A DNA stretch of 64,000 nucleotides from Halorubrum sp. CBA1229 (GTDB lineage: Archaea; Halobacteriota; Halobacteria; Halobacteriales; Haloferacaceae): contig NZ_CP054585.1 in the NCBI RefSeq assembly GCF_003721435.2, forward strand, positions 1,736,001 through 1,800,000. Direction: 5' to 3'. The translations under genes were made by a program, and so were the position numbers. Below are positions 35,850 through 43,924 of the stretch, in pieces; within the stretch, counting starts at the first letter, position 1, and every line of letters begins with the position of its first letter. A model generated the notes under the pieces. The model was not told the origin of the DNA and searched no databases. It saw only the letters and a list, made by a program, of their open reading frames with translations.

Positions 35850-35909
35850 ATGACGATCGTTCGACGGCGCGGTCGGGAATCGACCGCCACGGGAGGCGAT
35901 CCGCCGTGA
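35850..35909 (+). CDS. Possible 19-residue upstream ORF (leader peptide)
   Basis: ATG at 35850 lies at the expected leaderless position. It opens a 19-codon frame (starts MTIVRRRGRE, ends GGDPP) whose TGA overlaps the GTG of the next gene as GTGA. A GGAGGCGAT stretch lies about 7-15 nt before that GTG and could load ribosomes. The layout suggests that translation of the regulator depends on the short ORF. It has no visible homologue, and chance short frames are common in GC-rich DNA. Confidence 0.4.
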   Translation: MTIVRRRGRESTATGGDPP

Positions 35910-36673
35910 GTCACCACCTCGACGAGATCGATCGACAGATCATTCACGCGCTGATGTCGGACGCGAGGAACACCTCCGCGCCGATGATCGCGGAGGACAT
36001 GAACGTCTCCGCGGGGACGGTCCGGAACCGGATCGAGCGTCTCGAGGAGGCGGGCGTCATCCGCGGCTACACGGCGATCGTCGACTTCGAGCAGGCCGGC
36101 GGACGGCTCACCTCGGTGTTCATGTGTACCGTTCCCGCGGACGAGCGGGAGCGACTGGCGCTGGCGGCCCGATCCATTCCGGGGGTGATCAACGTCCGCG
36201 TACTGATGGCCGGCCGCCGTGACCTGCAGGTGGTCGCGGTCGGCGAGGAGACGAGCGACCTCCGGGAGATCGCGCGCGCGCTCTCCGGGCTTGACATCCG
36301 CATCGAGGACGAGGAACTGCTCCAGACGGAGCTACACACCCCGTACTCTCGGTTCCTCGACGACGGCTCCAAACAGTCCGTGGTCACCGACACCGTCACG
36401 CTCGCGGACGGGACCGCCGTCATCGAGGTGTGCGTCACCGATGACGCGCCGATCGTCGGCCGCTCTCCGTCGGAGGCCCGCGACGACGGGCTCCTGTCGA
36501 GCGACACCATCGTGACGTCGATCGAGCGCGACGGGTCGATCATCCATCCGGTCGACGACGCGACGGTCCGGCCGAACGACGTGGTGACCGTGCTTCCAAA
36601 GGAGTCGTCAGAGGAGGAGGTCCTCGAAGCGTTCCTCGCCGACGAGGACGAGACCCCGCCGGCGACGTCGTGA
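35906..36673 (+). CDS. Lrp/AsnC-type regulator with TrkA-C (RCK_C) domain
   Basis: A 255-residue two-part regulator. Residues about 3-62 are the AsnC winged helix (DEIDRQIIHALMSDARNTSA, SAGTVRNRIERLEEAGVIRGY). The RAM-like ligand-sensing fold covers about 65-140. Residues about 170-245 match the TrkA C-terminal domain (VIEVCVTDDAPIVGRSPSEARDD, NDVVTVLPKE), which binds small ligands or nucleotides in transport control. It is followed by a UspA gene and an APC permease, so it probably senses an amino acid or ion state and controls this locus. GTG 35906 gives the normal AsnC N-terminus. Confidence 0.88.
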   Translation: MSHHLDEIDRQIIHALMSDARNTSAPMIAEDMNVSAGTVRNRIERLEEAGVIRGYTAIVDFEQAGGRLTSVFMCTVPADERERLALAARSIPGVINVRVLMAGRRDLQVVAVGEETSDLREIARALSGLDIRIEDEELLQTELHTPYSRFLDDGSKQSVVTDTVTLADGTAVIEVCVTDDAPIVGRSPSEARDDGLLSSDTIVTSIERDGSIIHPVDDATVRPNDVVTVLPKESSEEEVLEAFLADEDETPPATS

Positions 36674-36682
36674 GTCTCTCCG

Positions 36683-36688
36683 TTTTTT
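36683..36688 (+). terminator. T6 tract after the regulator gene
   Basis: TTTTTT begins 10 nt after the stop codon in a 40-bp gap, and the next gene has its own start 31 nt later. It fits an archaeal T-tract terminator, perhaps a partial one that lets some transcripts continue. Confidence 0.4.
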
Positions 36689-36713
36689 CACTCCGGGCGG
36701 TCTACCCTGAGCC

Positions 36714-37421
36714 ATGGCAGACACGATCCTCGTTCCGATCGAACTCCCGGATCCGGAGCCGCTGTCGTCGGTGTTGATCGAGGACCTGGCCTCGCTCTCG
36801 GTCGTGGTGCTCGGCCACTACGACCTCCCCGAGCAGACGCCGGCCAGCTCGGCCCGCGACCAGTTCGGTGAGGCGGCACAGGCGACGCTCGACGAGGTCG
36901 CCGAGGCGTTCGCCGACGCCGGCGCGGCCGTCCGGACGCGACTGGTGTTCGGGAAGGATCGAGCGGCCGCGATCCGGCAGGTCGCGACAGAGGAAGGGTG
37001 TGCCGCAGAGCTCGATCCCGCCCCGACAGAGGGGATCGGTCGAATTCTCGTGCCGCTCCCCGACGTCGCCGAGTTCGACCGGCTCCCGAGGTTCATCCGG
37101 GTGCTGAGCGAGGACTCCACCAAGCGGATCACCCTGTTCCACGTCGTCGAGGGCGAGGAGTCACGGGAACGGGGCGAGTCCATCGTCGCGGAGACCCGCG
37201 AGCGCCTCGTCGCGGACGGGTTCGATTCCGCGTCCGTCGACACGCTGGTCGTCGAGGGCGACGAACACGACGAGGAGATCCTCCGGGTCGCGGCCGGGTA
37301 CGACGCGGTCGTGATGTACGAGCCGGAGTCCCGTCTCGGCGACCGCCTGTTCGGATCGCTGGCGGACCGGATCGCGGACGAGACCGGCGACCCGGTGATC
37401 CTCGTCAACCGAGACTACTGA
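36714..37421 (+). CDS. Universal stress protein (UspA family), tandem-type
   Basis: A 235-residue protein starting DTILVPIELP and ending DPVILVNRDY, both typical of Usp folds; a second strand start, RILVPLPDVAEF, lies near residue 107. This suggests two Usp-like halves, the first of them degenerate. The G-2x-G-9x-G-S/T ATP loop appears only weakly. UspA proteins next to APC permeases are frequent in haloarchaea and may gate the transporter. It lies convergent with the permease gene. Confidence 0.82.
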   Translation: MADTILVPIELPDPEPLSSVLIEDLASLSVVVLGHYDLPEQTPASSARDQFGEAAQATLDEVAEAFADAGAAVRTRLVFGKDRAAAIRQVATEEGCAAELDPAPTEGIGRILVPLPDVAEFDRLPRFIRVLSEDSTKRITLFHVVEGEESRERGESIVAETRERLVADGFDSASVDTLVVEGDEHDEEILRVAAGYDAVVMYEPESRLGDRLFGSLADRIADETGDPVILVNRDY

Positions 37422-37466
37422 CTCGGTCTCGGCTGTCGACCCGACCGCTCCGCTCGCCGGATCCGA

Positions 37467-38849
37467 TCACTTCGGCTCGGTCGCGGTGATCCCATCGTCG
37501 TCTTCCCCGCGACGGGCCCGGAGGATCGTTCCGACCGCGCCGGTCCGATCGGTCCGCGACCGCCCGTACGCGAGGTACACGAGGGCGCTCCCGACGATGA
37601 TCCCGACCGCCCCGAGAATGGGCACCGTCCCCATCTGCGTGAGTAGGCCGATCCCCGCGACGAAGCCGAACAGCTGGACGAACGGGTAGCCGGGCGCCGT
37701 GAACTCCGGATCGTAGGAGGGGACGTCGGCCACGCGGAAGGCGACCAACGCCATGTTCTCGAACGAGAAGACGAGGATCTGGAACGCGCTCGCCAGTTTC
37801 GCCAGCTCGATCACCGGGACGAACGCGATGAGCAGCAGCAGCACGACGCCGGTGATCAGCACGGAGTTCCGCGGGGTCTTGAACCGCCGGTCGATGGTCC
37901 GGAGCGCGGGCGGCAGGAGGTCGTCGCGGCTCATCGCGAGCGGGAACCGCGAGGAGGAGAGCACGCCGGCGTTGGCCATGCTTGTGAGCGCGACGACGGC
38001 GATCACGGAGATGAACAGCACCCCGGCGCCACCGAGGAGGGCGCCCGCTCCGTCGGCCATCGGCGTGAGCGACGCCGTCCCGCCCGGGCCGCCCGTCGTC
38101 AGCGTCTCCGGGTCGCTGAGACCGATGATCGCGCCGACCACGCCGATGTAGAGGACCGTCATGATACCCATGGAGCCGAGCATGGCGCGCGGGAGGTTCG
38201 TTCCGGGGTCTTTCACCTCTTCGGCGACGCTCGCGACCTTCGTCACGCCCGCGTACGAGACGAAGACGAACGCGGCGGCCGTGACGACGCCGCCGCTTCC
38301 GTGCGTCGTGAAGGGCGAGTATCGAGCGGTGTCGGCGACGAACCCCGCGTTGACGACGTACGCGAGCAGCCCCGCGATGACCAGCGTGACGATGACAGCC
38401 TGTATCTGGCCGCTCATTTTCGTCCCCGAGACGTTCAGCGCGACGACGAGGACCGCCAGTGCCAGCGCGACGTACACCACCGCGCCCTGAGAGAGCGGCG
38501 CGAACAGCAGCAGGTACGCGCCGAGACCGACGAGCGCGAACGAGCTCTTGAACACCAGCGAGAACCACGCCCCGATCCCGGCGACCGTCCCGAGCAGCGG
38601 ACCCAGCGCCCGGTCGATGTAGAGGTACGTCCCGCCGGACTCCGGCATCGCCGTCGCCATCTCGGCCTTCGACAGCGCGGCCGGCAACACGACGAGCGCG
38701 GCCAGCACGTACGCCAGGATCACCCCCGGGCCGGCCTTCTTATACCCCAACGCCGGCAGCACGAAGATCCCGCTCCCGATCATCGCACCCATGCTGATCA
38801 TCATCGTCGGGTACAACCCGAGATTTCGGTCCAAATCGTGCTGGCCCAT
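37467..38849 (-). CDS. APC-superfamily amino acid permease
   Basis: A 460-residue protein with about 12 membrane segments. MISMGAMIGSGIFVLPALGYKKAGPGVIL is the unwound first helix with the GSG substrate motif, and AMPESGGTYLYIDRALGPLLG the conserved second loop. The C-terminus is short and charged. It imports or exchanges amino acids or polyamines. It faces the regulator and UspA genes tail to tail, 45 bp apart; substrate unknown. Confidence 0.9.
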   Translation of the reverse strand: MGQHDLDRNLGLYPTMMISMGAMIGSGIFVLPALGYKKAGPGVILAYVLAALVVLPAALSKAEMATAMPESGGTYLYIDRALGPLLGTVAGIGAWFSLVFKSSFALVGLGAYLLLFAPLSQGAVVYVALALAVLVVALNVSGTKMSGQIQAVIVTLVIAGLLAYVVNAGFVADTARYSPFTTHGSGGVVTAAAFVFVSYAGVTKVASVAEEVKDPGTNLPRAMLGSMGIMTVLYIGVVGAIIGLSDPETLTTGGPGGTASLTPMADGAGALLGGAGVLFISVIAVVALTSMANAGVLSSSRFPLAMSRDDLLPPALRTIDRRFKTPRNSVLITGVVLLLLIAFVPVIELAKLASAFQILVFSFENMALVAFRVADVPSYDPEFTAPGYPFVQLFGFVAGIGLLTQMGTVPILGAVGIIVGSALVYLAYGRSRTDRTGAVGTILRARRGEDDDGITATEPK

Positions 38850-38956
38850 TCGTCTGTCTCCCCGTAACGGCCGTTCCGGTTTATCACCTTCGGGATGCCC
38901 AACATAACCGCCGTCGAATTGCGTATTCAGAAGACAAAAGCCGCTTCGGTCGGTGA

Positions 38957-39745
38957 CTACGATTCGCCGCGTCGGTAGTCGATGTCGTCGCCGTCTTCGT
39001 CTTTCTCCTCGCTGCCGTCTTCGTGCGTCTCTTCGACCTTCTCTTCCACCTTCTCACCGACCGTCTCTTCGACGGTCTTTTCGACGGTTTCCTCGACTTT
39101 CTCGCCGACGGTCTCTTCGACCTTCTCGCCGACGGTCTCTTCGACCTTCTCGCCGACGGTTTTCTCGACCGTCTCCTCGACGGTCTTTTCGACGGTTTCC
39201 TCGACCTTCTCGCCGACGGTCTCTTCGACCTTCTCGCCGACCGCCTCTTCGACGGTCTTCTCGACGGTTTCGCCGACCGTCTCCTCGACTTTGCCCGTCA
39301 CCTCTTCGCTGACGGTGTCACTGACGTCGTCGGCGACCTCGCTGACCTCCTTGTTGACCGTCTCGCCGACCGTCTTCTCGACTTCCTTGCTCACGGTTTC
39401 GCCGACGCTCTTTTCGACCTCTTTGCTGACAGTGTCGCCGACGGTTTTCTGGACTTCCTTGTTGACGGTGTCGCCGACGGTTTTCTGGACTTCCTTGTTG
39501 ACGGTGTCGCCGACGCTCTTCTCGACTTCCTTGCCGACCTGGTCGGCGACCTCCCGCGTCATCCAGTCGGGGTCGAATCGGGCCATCTTCCAGACGACGT
39601 GGACCACGTAGGAGGCGAACACCCCGATCCCGAACGCCACGCCGACGTTGTTCGCGTTCAGCGTCGCGATGAGCACGATCGACAGGACGATCAGCGCGCC
39701 GTACGCGAGGTCGGTGAGCGCGTCGACGCGGGCCGGACTCACCAT
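38957..39745 (-). CDS. Membrane-anchored valine-tetrad repeat protein
   Basis: A 262-residue protein of unknown function. Residues about 12-30 and 32-52 are two membrane segments. From V66 to V237, valine recurs at every fourth residue, about 44 times, with one slip (V134 to V137). The residues between are Glu, Lys, Thr, Gly and Asp, in blocks such as KEVQKTVGDTVN and GEKVEETV. The DNA is therefore a 12-bp tandem repeat of about 515 bp, which explains open frames on both strands. The last 25 residues are acidic. Strict period 4 is unlike heptad coiled coils; an amphipathic surface or rod is a guess. A GGAGG stretch precedes the ATG at 39745. Confidence 0.8.
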   Translation of the reverse strand: MVSPARVDALTDLAYGALIVLSIVLIATLNANNVGVAFGIGVFASYVVHVVWKMARFDPDWMTREVADQVGKEVEKSVGDTVNKEVQKTVGDTVNKEVQKTVGDTVSKEVEKSVGETVSKEVEKTVGETVNKEVSEVADDVSDTVSEEVTGKVEETVGETVEKTVEEAVGEKVEETVGEKVEETVEKTVEETVEKTVGEKVEETVGEKVEETVGEKVEETVEKTVEETVGEKVEEKVEETHEDGSEEKDEDGDDIDYRRGES

Positions 39746-39798
39746 CGCCGGCCCTCCTCCGCGGTCGCGTTGCGGTCTCGATTGAGCGTAGCGTGCAT
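39739..39798 (-). CDS. Possible 19-residue upstream ORF before the valine-tetrad gene
   Basis: ATG at 39798 opens a 19-codon frame (starts [10 protein letters not shown], ends EEGRRW) whose TGA overlaps the next gene's start as ATGGTGA. A GGAGGAGGG stretch lies just upstream of that start. A weak TATA-like CTTTTAG on the minus strand (39828-39834) stands about 33 nt before the ATG. The arrangement parallels the leader ORF at 35850. Existence as a peptide is unproven. Confidence 0.3.
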   Translation of the reverse strand: MHATLNRDRNATAEEGRRW

Positions 39799-39823
39799 TA
39801 GTGTGTGTACCTATCGGCGGTGA

Positions 39824-39838
39824 GGGGCTAAAAGCCCC
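39824..39838. promoter_or_regulatory. Perfect hairpin GGGGCT-AAA-AGCCCC in a divergent intergenic region
   Basis: A 6-bp stem with a 3-nt loop lies between the valine-tetrad gene and trm1. Its centre provides the only AT-rich patch upstream of the valine-tetrad gene, so it may be that promoter's core or an overlapping operator. Confidence 0.35.
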
Positions 39839-39926
39839 GATTCGCGGCGACACCGATGGGGCCCGGGCTCGTCGGGGATCACCGGCGGAGCGCGGTCCTT
39901 TTGTGCCGGATGGCCGAAGCCGAGGC

Positions 39927-41051
39927 ATGGATATCGAGGAGGGCGGTCTCACCGTCTCCGTCCCCGAGGCCCGCGACGGGGCCAGCGAGGGCACCGGCGG
40001 CGGGGTCTTCTTCAACCCGACCCAGGAGCTGAACCGCGACATTACCGTCGCGGTGCTGCGCGCGTACCGCGAGCGGGAGCCGCGCGCGGCGTCGTACCTC
40101 GACGCGATGGCGGCGTCGGGGATCCGCGGGGTCCGCGCCGCCGCGGAGGGGTACGACGTCACCTGCGCCGACGTCGACCCGGACGCGGTCGAGCTCGCGG
40201 CCGAGAACCTCGCCGCCAACGACCTCGACGGCGAGACGGTCCACCGCGACGTCAACGCGCTGCTGTACGAGAACGTCTTCGACGTCGTCGACCTGGACCC
40301 GTACGGGACGCCGATCCCGTTCGCGGACGCCGCGCTCGCGAACGCGCGTAACCTCGTCTGCGTCACGGCGACCGACACCGCCCCGCTCTGCGGCGCGCAC
40401 CTCAACAGCGGGATCCGGAAGTACGGCGCGGTCCCGCGCAACACCGACTACCACCCGGAGATGGGGCTCCGGACGCTGATCTCCGCGCTGGTGCGCACCG
40501 CAGCGCGCTACGACAAGGCGGCCCGCCCGATCGTCTCGCACGTCTCGCGCCACTACGCCCGGACCTACCTGGAACTGGAGTCCGGCGCGCAGGCGGCCGA
40601 CGCCTGCGTCGACGAGCTGGGACACGTCGACAACTGCGAGGACTGCCTCTGGCGCGAGGCGACCCGCGGGCTGATCGCCGACCCGGTCGAGGCGTGCCCG
40701 GTCTGCGGGAGCGAGCGCGTGCTCACGGCCGGCCCGCTGTGGCTGGGGGCCGTCGCCGAGGCCGACTTCGCCCGCGCGGTGCGGCGGCACGTCACCGACG
40801 ACATGGGCGAGGCGAAGCGCGCCCGGAAGCTGCTCGGGACCGTCGCCCGCGAGCTCGACACCCCCACGCACTACGACCAGCACCGTCTGTACAAGGAGTG
40901 GGGCGAGCCCGCCATCGGCATGGACGAGTTCGTCGACCGACTGCGGGGGGCCGGCCACGAGGCCAGCCGCGCCCACTACCGCGGCACCGCGGTCAAGACC
41001 GCCGCGTCGATCCCGGAGATGCGGGCGGCGGTTTTGGGCGAAACGGACTGA
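39927..41051 (+). CDS. trm1: tRNA (guanine26-N2)-dimethyltransferase Trm1
   Basis: A 374-residue SAM-dependent enzyme that makes N2,N2-dimethylguanosine at position 26. [14 protein letters not shown] is the Trm1 N-terminal signature, [11 protein letters not shown] the SAM loop, and DLDPYGTP (about residues 122-129) the catalytic DPxG-type motif. [13 protein letters not shown] and [10 protein letters not shown] are the C-terminal zinc-binding cysteines. The ATG at 39927 is preferred because CCTTTTGTG lies about 28 nt upstream; the longer frame is arginine-rich noise. Confidence 0.96.
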   Translation: MDIEEGGLTVSVPEARDGASEGTGGGVFFNPTQELNRDITVAVLRAYREREPRAASYLDAMAASGIRGVRAAAEGYDVTCADVDPDAVELAAENLAANDLDGETVHRDVNALLYENVFDVVDLDPYGTPIPFADAALANARNLVCVTATDTAPLCGAHLNSGIRKYGAVPRNTDYHPEMGLRTLISALVRTAARYDKAARPIVSHVSRHYARTYLELESGAQAADACVDELGHVDNCEDCLWREATRGLIADPVEACPVCGSERVLTAGPLWLGAVAEADFARAVRRHVTDDMGEAKRARKLLGTVARELDTPTHYDQHRLYKEWGEPAIGMDEFVDRLRGAGHEASRAHYRGTAVKTAASIPEMRAAVLGETD

Positions 41052-41111
41052 CCGCGCCCGAGCCCCGACAGCACCGTCCCGTTTTTGTCGCCATCGCTCG
41101 AACGGCGGAGC

Positions 41112-42428
41112 GTGCCCCGACAAATGACCATCGCCTTCGGTACGGCGCGTCGCGTCGTCGACGTCGCGATCGACCGGCAGGTGACGTTCCTCGCCGCCGC
41201 GATCGCCTACTACGCGTTCGTCTCGCTGATCCCCGCGCTCCTGCTGCTCGTCGTCGTCGCGACCGCCGTCTTCGGCGAGACCATCGCCGGCGAGCTGGTG
41301 GCGGCGGCCGGCGGCTTCCTCACGCCCGCCGGCGAGGAGGCCGTCGCCGGCGCGATCGGCTCGGCGGGCGGTCGGACCGGCGCCAGCGTGCTCGGCGTGG
41401 CCGTGCTGCTGTGGTCGACGCTGAAGGTGTTCCGCGGGCTCGACACCGCGTTCGCCGAGCTGTACGGCGTCAAGGAGCCGCCGGACTTCGTGAAACAGCT
41501 CACCGACGCCGGCTCTGTCGTGCTCGGCGTGGGCGTGGGCGTCGGTGTGATGGTCGTCGTCGGCGCGTTCGTCGCGGCCGCCGACGCGGTCCCCGCCGTG
41601 GAAGCGGTTAGCATCCTCGCGCTGCCGGCCTTCCTCGCCGTCGCCTTCCTCCCGATGTACTACCTGCTCCCCCAGCCCCGCATCGGGCTCCGGGAGGCCC
41701 TCCCGGGCGCGGCCGTCGCCGCGGTCGGCTGGACGCTGCTGCAGGCCGGCTTCCAGCTGTACGCGGCGAGCGCCGGGCAGTATCAGGTGTACGGCGTCAT
41801 CGGCGGGGTGCTGCTGCTCGTCACGTGGCTCTACCTCGCCGCCGTCGTCGTCGTGGTCGGCGGGGTCGTCAACGTCGTGCTGGCGGGTCGCGACGGGGCG
41901 TCCCCCGCGAGCGGCGCCGGCCTCGAGACCGGGTCGACCGCGGTCGACCACGCCGCGGACCGGCAGTTACAACACGACCGCGACCGACCCACGGGTATGA
42001 ACGGCGAGTCGGACGGCGCGGGCGACGCCGGCGACGAGGAGCGGCCGGAGGGGGCGCCGGACGTCGCGGCGCTACAGGAGGAGATCGCGCGGCTGCGGGC
42101 GGAGTTCGACGAGTTCGAGGACGACGTCGAGCGGCGCACCGTCGACAAGCCCGCGGTGGAGTCAGAGCTGAAGCGCTACGTCCGGTCCCGGATGCGGCGC
42201 GGCCACGCCCGCGGCTGGGGACCGTACCTCGTGCTGCTGTACGGCACGGTGCTCATCTTAGGCGCGTTCTCCTTCCTCGACGGGCTCTACGCCATCGCCG
42301 CGATGCTCATCCTCGGGCTGTCGACGCTCGGGCTCTACACCCTCTTCATCATCGTCGGCATCGGCCTCAACCTGCTGGAGACGCCCGGGAAGGCGCTCGA
42401 CTACGCCCGCGACCGGGGCGACGACTGA
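41112..42428 (+). CDS. YihY/BrkB-family membrane protein with extra C-terminal domain
   Basis: A 438-residue protein. Residues about 10-265 are a YihY/BrkB domain with six membrane segments (FLAAAIAYYAFVSLIPALLLL, LLWSTLKVFRGLDTAFAELYG, LLLVTWLYLAAVVVVVGGVVN). Then comes an acidic Gly-rich linker (about 275-320), a coiled coil (VAALQEEIARLRAEFDEFEDDVERR) and a basic helix with two more membrane segments. The second part reads like an independent protein beginning at the internal ATG 41998, joined in frame. GTG 41112 is about 28 nt from GTTTTTG; ATG 41124 is the alternative start. Function unknown. Confidence 0.8.
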   Translation: MPRQMTIAFGTARRVVDVAIDRQVTFLAAAIAYYAFVSLIPALLLLVVVATAVFGETIAGELVAAAGGFLTPAGEEAVAGAIGSAGGRTGASVLGVAVLLWSTLKVFRGLDTAFAELYGVKEPPDFVKQLTDAGSVVLGVGVGVGVMVVVGAFVAAADAVPAVEAVSILALPAFLAVAFLPMYYLLPQPRIGLREALPGAAVAAVGWTLLQAGFQLYAASAGQYQVYGVIGGVLLLVTWLYLAAVVVVVGGVVNVVLAGRDGASPASGAGLETGSTAVDHAADRQLQHDRDRPTGMNGESDGAGDAGDEERPEGAPDVAALQEEIARLRAEFDEFEDDVERRTVDKPAVESELKRYVRSRMRRGHARGWGPYLVLLYGTVLILGAFSFLDGLYAIAAMLILGLSTLGLYTLFIIVGIGLNLLETPGKALDYARDRGDD

Positions 42429-42442
42429 CGAGTGACCGAATC

Positions 42443-43432
42443 GTGACCGGACTCGTCGCCGCGGAGCGCGGTCTCGGCGAGACCGCCCTCGTCGACGCGC
42501 TCCCCGAGGTCGTCGTCGTCGTCTTCGCGGCCGTCACCCACCTCGCCGACCCGTGGTTCCTCTTCGGGCTGCTGGCGGTCGCCTACTGGTTCGGGAGCGA
42601 CCGGATCGCGGCCGCGCCGCGCCGCGCCGGCGCGACCGCCATCGCCGCCGTCACCTGCGCGTACGCCGCCGTCGCGCTCGGCAAGGCGTGGTTCGCCGTC
42701 CCCCGACCGCCGGGGGCGATGGGCCCCGTCGACGTGCCCGCGTGGCTCCCCGCTCTGCTCACCGGGTGGTACGAGGCGCAGGTGCTCTCCGACGGCTTCG
42801 GCTTCCCCAGCGGCCACGCCACCGGCGGCGCGGCGGCGTACCTCGCGCTGGCGCTGCTGTACGACCGCGCCTCGACCGGCGAGAGGCGGCTGCTCGCGGC
42901 CGGCGCCGTCGCCGTCGCGGTCGCCGCCTCGCGGGTGGTGATCGAGGTCCACTACCTCGTCGACGTGCTCGCCGGGCTCTGCCTCGGCGGGGTGGTCGTG
43001 GTCGGCGCGCTGTGGCTCGCGGGCGACCCTCGCTTCCGCGGGCGGAACGCCTCGCGGGTGGACCGCCGCGAGCCGACCGCCGCGCTCGACCCCACGCCGG
43101 CGTTCCTGCTGGCCGCGGTCGTCTCGCTCGCGGCGGCCGGCGTCGCGTTCGCCGCCGGGCACACCGGCGAGGTCGTCGAGGCGGGGATCGGGATCGCCAC
43201 CGGGGTCGGCGGCGCGGCGGGCTGGCGGCTCGTCTCCGGGGACGAGCCCGCTGTCCCGGTCCGGATCGCCGTCCCGGCGCTCGCCGTCACCGGCGCGCTC
43301 TGGGTCGGCGCGTACGCGCTCGCCGACTCGCTCGTCGTCACGCTGGCCGCGACCACCGCGGCGGTCGTCGCCGTGGTCGCGCTGCCGGCGCTGCCGGAGC
43401 GGATCGAGGCGATATCGAGCGATCGGAGCTGA
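42443..43432 (+). CDS. PAP2-superfamily phosphatase
   Basis: A 329-residue membrane phosphatase. All three PAP2 motifs are present: K81-x6-RP (R88, P89), PSGH with H125, and SR-x5-H-x3-D (S163, R164, H170, D174), so the active site is intact. About 130 further residues carry four more hydrophobic segments of unknown role. Likely substrates are isoprenoid or lipid phosphates, with the active site on the outer face. The GTG at 42443 begins 15 nt after the YihY-type gene, suggesting an envelope-related operon. Confidence 0.88.
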   Translation: MTGLVAAERGLGETALVDALPEVVVVVFAAVTHLADPWFLFGLLAVAYWFGSDRIAAAPRRAGATAIAAVTCAYAAVALGKAWFAVPRPPGAMGPVDVPAWLPALLTGWYEAQVLSDGFGFPSGHATGGAAAYLALALLYDRASTGERRLLAAGAVAVAVAASRVVIEVHYLVDVLAGLCLGGVVVVGALWLAGDPRFRGRNASRVDRREPTAALDPTPAFLLAAVVSLAAAGVAFAAGHTGEVVEAGIGIATGVGGAAGWRLVSGDEPAVPVRIAVPALAVTGALWVGAYALADSLVVTLAATTAAVVAVVALPALPERIEAISSDRS

Positions 43433-43507
43433 GCGAGTTCGGTAGGGACCGCGGTGTATCCCTCTGACCGATAGCGAGAGTGGACATAGTACGTCGCGAG
43501 TGAGGTG

Positions 43508-43682
43508 GTTTATAAATGATCGAGTGGTGTTGCCGTCGGCTGTTTATAAGTGAGTAGCGACTCTGGGTGAACACCTCCAAAGCCCCACCCGCAACCGCCC
43601 CGCACCTCCAACCTCCCCAACCTCGCGCCCTCTGGGCGCTCGGAGGCGCGCCGACCGCACCGCGCCATTCATTTATAAAAAA
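43508..43682 (-). repeat. Copy C: internally deleted interspersed repeat
   Basis: The 490 bp between the phosphatase and glutamine synthetase hold this element and no convincing gene. Read on the minus strand, it begins at the TTTATAAAA box (43672-43680) and runs through a leader with GCGCGCCTCCGAGCGCCC, GGTTGGGGAGGTTGGAGG. It then jumps directly to GGGTGGGGCTTTGGAGGTGTTCACCC, skipping both long arms and the middle. Two TATA-like boxes close it (TGTTTATAAGTG at 43541-43552 and TTATAAATGATC at 43510-43521). The second box is shared as a 12-mer with copy D. Confidence 0.65.
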
Positions 43683-43924
43683 TCGTTGCTCTCGCATTCT
43701 TCTGTTAAATACCACGTTGCCGACGGCGGTCTGCAATACCCACTCCCGCTATCGATCGCCGTCGCGCGCCGGTCGCGACGCGCCTCGTCGGCAGTCGAAA
43801 ACTGCGTGACGATGCGAAACCGGAGAGACTGAGGGCGCTGACCGCACCGGAAAACCGACCGCACTAAAAATCGAACGCGCCGAGAGAGCCGAACGGTCGA
43901 GAGAGCCGCGACCGCGCCGTCGCC

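Noticed and set aside
38957-40444. Long minus-strand open frame continuing upstream of the valine-tetrad gene into trm1
   Set aside because: The extension is antisense to trm1, and a GGAGG site precedes the ATG at 39745. The 12-bp DNA repeat also keeps plus-strand frames open by chance.
43567-43809. Open frame starting GTGAACACCTCC at the right edge of copy C
   Set aside because: It starts at the correct distance from a TATA-like box but runs through repeat and then unrelated DNA, with Pro/Arg-rich low-complexity sequence. Kept as a promoter observation, not a gene.
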